The notes beneath the pieces were generated by a model. The model was not told the origin of the DNA. It did no database searches and saw only the letters and a program-made list of their open reading frames with translations. Both the position numbers and the translations under genes were made by a program. From NCBI GenBank assembly GCA_024689525.1, contig JAILDI010000013.1, positions 1-8,012 on the forward strand: 8,012 bases of DNA, in the 5' to 3' direction. This DNA is from Bacteroidales bacterium (GTDB taxonomy: Bacteria; Bacteroidota; Bacteroidia; Bacteroidales; UBA932). Position 1 is the first letter of the stretch. Each line of letters begins with the position of its first letter. Positions 5,101 through 8,012 of this stretch are shown here, in pieces.

Positions 5101-5769
5101 ATGAGACTTAGAAGCATCATCTTTATCGCCATTATGGTTATTGCCGCGGCAGTTGCGTGCAGGCAGAAAACGGAGGAAAAACCCAAGCTCCAGAACGGGG
5201 ACCTCATTTTCGTGGGTCTGCCTATGGACTATGACGCCGAGGGAGGGTCGATGGACGAAGCCATCGTATCGGCCACCGGCGCGGAAGGGGAACTCAACCT
5301 CATCCACGTGGCCATCGCCGAGGTGCAGGCCGACAGCGTATGGATCATCGACGCAACAATCAAGCACGGCATCGACAGGCATCCCCTGGACACTTTCCTC
5401 ACCGATTTCACCTTGAATGACGGTTCGCTTCCGGAGTTTATCATAAAGCGTGTGGAAGGGGTCGATGCCGACGCCGCAGTGGAGAAGGCCAAGTCCTTCT
5501 GCGGCCGTGGCTATGACACCATGTTCCTCCCGGACAACGAGGAACTGTACTGCTCCGAGCTTGTCCAGCTCTCATATCTGGACGCCGACGGGAAAGAAGT
5601 TTTCGAGAGCAGGCCGATGAATTTCCTGGCATCTGACGGCACGACGCCCAAATACTGGGAATGGCTGTTCGGCCTTCTGGGAATGGAAGTGCCGCAGGGC
5701 GTTCCCGGAACCAATCCGCACGATATGTTTGAATCTCCTATTCTTAAAACGGTGGAAACAACGCTATGA
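5101..5769 (+). CDS. YiiX/YebB-like (permuted NlpC/P60) lipoprotein amidase
   Basis: This 222-aa predicted lipoprotein has a short basic start (MRLRS), a hydrophobic stretch (6-19) and a lipobox-like AVAC with Cys20. The body resembles the YiiX/YebB (DUF830) group, papain-like enzymes whose His precedes the Cys in sequence. NGDLIFVG (32-39) is the usual opening strand, His69 in LIHVAI is the candidate catalytic His, and Cys151 in LYCSELVQLSY is the candidate nucleophile. Related enzymes cut amide or ester bonds in peptidoglycan peptides or lipids; the substrate here is not known. I chose ATG 5101 over 5080 because it gives a compact signal peptide and a sensible leader. The gene ends in ATGA, shared with the next phosphatase start, so the three genes 5101-8012 form one operon. 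Confidence 0.82.
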   Translation: MRLRSIIFIAIMVIAAAVACRQKTEEKPKLQNGDLIFVGLPMDYDAEGGSMDEAIVSATGAEGELNLIHVAIAEVQADSVWIIDATIKHGIDRHPLDTFLTDFTLNDGSLPEFIIKRVEGVDADAAVEKAKSFCGRGYDTMFLPDNEELYCSELVQLSYLDADGKEVFESRPMNFLASDGTTPKYWEWLFGLLGMEVPQGVPGTNPHDMFESPILKTVETTL

Positions 5770-7073
5770 GGCGCATTTTTACAGTCCTGACCTGCCTGCT
5801 GCTCATCGGATGGGCGGCAGGTGCTCAGACATCCAGGGAGGAACTCCTCTCCCACATCGAACTGACGGCGGGAAATTATTCGAACTATCCTGCCCCTACC
5901 GGCCATCTTACCCCGGCACCTGAAGGATATGAGCCTTTCTATATCAGCCACTACGGACGCCACGGCGCCAGATATATGACCAGCGACAAGTCCTACAGGC
6001 GGCTCAAGGAGCAGCTGGATTCCGCAAAGGCTCTGGGAATCCTCACCCCTTATGGCAAGGATGTACGACGCCGTATCAAGATTGCGGCGGCTGATGCAAA
6101 GGGACGTGCCGGAGAACTCACGGCCCTGGGCGCCAGGCAGCACAAGGCTATCGCCAGGAGGATGTTCAACAACTATCCCTCCCTTCTTGGCCAGCCGCTG
6201 CATATCGTGGCGAATTCATCGACCTCCAGAAGGGTTATGCTTAGTATGGCTAATTTCTGCAACGAGCTCAAAGCCCTCAATCCTTCTCTGGAGATTTCGA
6301 TGGATGCCAGCGAGCACGATCAGTATTATATCAAGACCAACAAGACCATCGTCGTCCCGGAGTCGCCCGCCAGAAGAGACCTGAGACGGCAATACAGTGA
6401 ATTCAAGAAGAGGATGCTGAGCGGAGAGCCGCAGATGAAGGCCATCTTCACGGACCCGGAGCTGGCCGCGAGATTCATCGACAAGTATTCCTTTGCCGAC
6501 GACCTTTTCAATGTGGCCATCGATATGTATTGCCTTCCGGAGCTGAACATCAGCTTCTTCGATGTGTTCGGAGAGGAAGGGATGATAAACGGTTTCCGGG
6601 CCCAGAACGCCAGCTGGTGCTTCTGGGAAGGCCTTATGCCCGGGGCCGATAAGGAGTATTACCGTACATTCCCTCTGCTGCAGAACTTCCTGGACGAGGC
6701 CGATGAGATGATTGCATCCGGGGAAAGCGGAGTGCGCCTCCGTTTCGGCCACGACAGCTCTCTGATAGCGCTTTCCTACATTTTCGGCGTACAAGAGGCT
6801 CGCGATGTTGTCGATGACTTTGACAACCTGCACGAGCATTTCGCAACCTTCCGCGTGATTCCGATGGCTGGGAACCTTCAGCTCATATTCTTCCGCAAGG
6901 CCGGGAGCAACGACATTCTGGTGAAGTTCCTGATGAACGAGAATGAAACGTCGATACCCCTGTCCACAGACTGCTATCCCTACTATCACTGGAGCGACGT
7001 GGAACCGTATTATCGCAATATGATCGAAAACGCAGGCATCGTTTACCAAACCCCCAAAGAAAATGAAGACTAA
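5766..7073 (+). CDS. Exported histidine acid phosphatase (phytase/MINPP-like), paralogue 1
   Basis: This 435-aa member of the histidine phosphatase superfamily, branch 2, cleaves phosphomonoesters through a phosphohistidine intermediate. Bacteroidota relatives include inositol-polyphosphate phosphatases. A signal peptide (1-20, ending AGA before Q21) with no lipobox predicts a periplasmic or secreted enzyme. The catalytic RHGARY lies at 65-70 with nucleophile His66, and further family positions are LTALGARQHKAIARRM (118-133) and Arg156 in SSTSRRVMLSM. The proton-donor motif is HD (329-330) in LRFGHDSSL, not the HAE of classical MINPPs. The substrate could therefore be inositol phosphates or another phosphomonoester; I do not assign one. 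It overlaps the preceding lipoprotein gene by 4 nt and the following paralogue by 11 nt, implying translational coupling. Confidence 0.9.
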   Translation: MRRIFTVLTCLLLIGWAAGAQTSREELLSHIELTAGNYSNYPAPTGHLTPAPEGYEPFYISHYGRHGARYMTSDKSYRRLKEQLDSAKALGILTPYGKDVRRRIKIAAADAKGRAGELTALGARQHKAIARRMFNNYPSLLGQPLHIVANSSTSRRVMLSMANFCNELKALNPSLEISMDASEHDQYYIKTNKTIVVPESPARRDLRRQYSEFKKRMLSGEPQMKAIFTDPELAARFIDKYSFADDLFNVAIDMYCLPELNISFFDVFGEEGMINGFRAQNASWCFWEGLMPGADKEYYRTFPLLQNFLDEADEMIASGESGVRLRFGHDSSLIALSYIFGVQEARDVVDDFDNLHEHFATFRVIPMAGNLQLIFFRKAGSNDILVKFLMNENETSIPLSTDCYPYYHWSDVEPYYRNMIENAGIVYQTPKENED

Positions 7074-8012
7074 GCTATTGATTCCGGTTCTGCTGCTTCT
7101 TTCCGTGGGGGCTGCAGCACAGACCTCCAAAACGGAGATTCTCAAGGATATTAACCGCACCGGCGGCTCTTATTTCGCCTATCCCGGTCCCACTCAGAAG
7201 GCCCTCACTCCCGCACCTGCCGGATATGAGCCTTTCTATATCAGCCACTACGGCCGTCACGGCTCAAGGTATATGCTCGACAACGTCTGTTATGTATATT
7301 CCATCGAGAAACTGGATACCGCAGCGCAGTTGGGCATCCTCTCGAAGAAAGGAGCCGCCGTGCTGGAGATACTACGGGCCGGATATGCCGATGCCCTCAA
7401 ACGCGACGGCGATCTTACCCCTCTAGGAGGCCGTCAGCACAGGGAAATAGCCCACAGGATGTACGAACGCTTCCCTGAACTGTTGTCACAGCCTCTCAAG
7501 GTCGATGCCCGCTCATCGACAGTCGGCCGTTGTATGATAAGCATGTTCAATTTCTGCCAGGAACTGCAGGGGCTGAATCCTTCGCTGGACATACGGATGG
7601 ATGCCAGCAGGGGAGACATGAGGTTCATTGTTGAAGACGACCACATGAAAGTGGAGGACACGCCCCGGAACCAGGGGATAGCCGACCGTATCGGCCGCAT
7701 GTATGAGAAGGCTTTCAATCCTTCACACCTGATGAAACTGCTTTTCACGAATGTAGGCAAAGCTGAAAGTTTCGTGGACGGAGTGATGCTGATGGACTGC
7801 CTTAATAACGTAGCGGAAGACTTTCAGAATGTCCCGGAGCTGGGGCTTTCCCTGAAGGACATTTTCACCAAGGACGAATTGTTTGCCATCTGGAACTATT
7901 ACAACTCCAGATGGATCCATTATTGCGGAATAATCCCGGGTTCCACACCAAAATACAAGCGTAAGATGGAAGTGCGGGATACCATAATAAGTATTGCCGA
8001 CAGGGTGATCCG
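7063..8012 (+). CDS. Exported histidine acid phosphatase, paralogue 2, 3' partial
   Basis: This is an open frame with no stop before the window edge; 316 codons are visible. It starts at ATG 7063 inside the last codons of paralogue 1. The signal peptide (1-19, KLLIPVLLLLSVGAAA before Q20) again lacks a lipobox. The product aligns with paralogue 1 along its visible length: TPAPAGYEPFYISHYGRHGS, catalytic RHGSRY at 65-70 with His66, LTPLGGRQHREIAHRM (118-133), Arg156 in SSTVGRCMISM, and LNPSLDIRMDAS. The region that should hold the proton donor (around residue 330) lies beyond the window, so catalytic competence is not fully shown. After about residue 185 the two copies differ much more, as expected if they have different substrates. 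It is a tandem duplicate, probably co-transcribed with the two upstream genes. Confidence 0.9.
   Translation, partial: MKTKLLIPVLLLLSVGAAAQTSKTEILKDINRTGGSYFAYPGPTQKALTPAPAGYEPFYISHYGRHGSRYMLDNVCYVYSIEKLDTAAQLGILSKKGAAVLEILRAGYADALKRDGDLTPLGGRQHREIAHRMYERFPELLSQPLKVDARSSTVGRCMISMFNFCQELQGLNPSLDIRMDASRGDMRFIVEDDHMKVEDTPRNQGIADRIGRMYEKAFNPSHLMKLLFTNVGKAESFVDGVMLMDCLNNVAEDFQNVPELGLSLKDIFTKDELFAIWNYYNSRWIHYCGIIPGSTPKYKRKMEVRDTIISIADRVI

Noticed and set aside
5511..6203. 230-codon - strand open frame across the amidase/phosphatase junction
   Set aside because: It spans antisense to two well-supported overlapping genes and has no promoter or domain.
6216..7160. 314-codon - strand open frame opposite the first phosphatase
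   Set aside because: It is antisense to a clear histidine phosphatase with signal peptide and catalytic motifs, and shows no motif of its own.
5766..8012. Naming the phosphatases MINPP or phytase outright
   Set aside because: The superfamily is clear, but the proton donor of copy 1 is HD rather than HAE and copy 2 is incomplete, so substrate naming is not supported.
1..8012. CRISPR arrays, tRNA/rRNA genes, phage or defence genes
   Set aside because: I saw no regularly spaced repeats, no tRNA-like cloverleaf in the short intergenic regions, and no recombinase or nuclease families.

Overview
The window looks like chromosomal DNA from a member of the Bacteroidota, most likely the order Bacteroidales. 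The evidence is four good matches to the Bacteroidota -7 promoter box (TAnnTTTG), little sign of Shine-Dalgarno sequences, secretory signal peptides ending in A-x-A before Q, and gene families typical of the group: a DUF1111 di-heme oxidoreductase, a compact ResB-CcsA fusion, a WYL regulator of the 'FSRY-W' type, and tandem histidine acid phosphatases. The genus cannot be decided from the sequence alone. By eye the coding DNA is moderately GC-rich, while the promoter spacers are clearly AT-rich.

Layout. Positions 1-2074 (+) hold the 3' part of a DUF1111-type c-type cytochrome oxidoreductase, overlapped by 4 nt by a fused ResB/CcsA cytochrome c assembly protein; the second gene probably helps attach heme to the first. 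A promoter at about 2070-2101 starts a single gene (2124-2648, +) for a LOG-family nucleotide phosphoribohydrolase. It converges with, and overlaps by 11 nt, the CTP synthase gene pyrG (2638-4251, -). Upstream of pyrG in the same orientation is a short WYL-domain transcription regulator (4328-4972, -). From 5101 to the end (+) runs a tightly overlapping operon: a lipoprotein with a YiiX-like permuted NlpC/P60 amidase fold, then two tandem paralogous exported histidine acid phosphatases. The second phosphatase runs off the right edge at 8012.

The most interesting feature is regulatory. An identical 16-bp element lies on both sides of the WYL gene (4309-4324 and 5017-5032). One copy covers the -33 region of the WYL promoter and lies between that gene and the divergent amidase/phosphatase operon. 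The other lies between WYL and pyrG, next to an inverted, slightly diverged third copy. This suggests an autoregulated WYL regulator that may also control CTP synthase and possibly the phosphatase operon. The regulator itself appears to lack the C-terminal region usual for its family.

The window is almost fully coding. The only gene-free stretches are 2075-2123, 4252-4327 and 4973-5100, all described below. I saw no tRNA, rRNA, CRISPR array, transposase or integrase.
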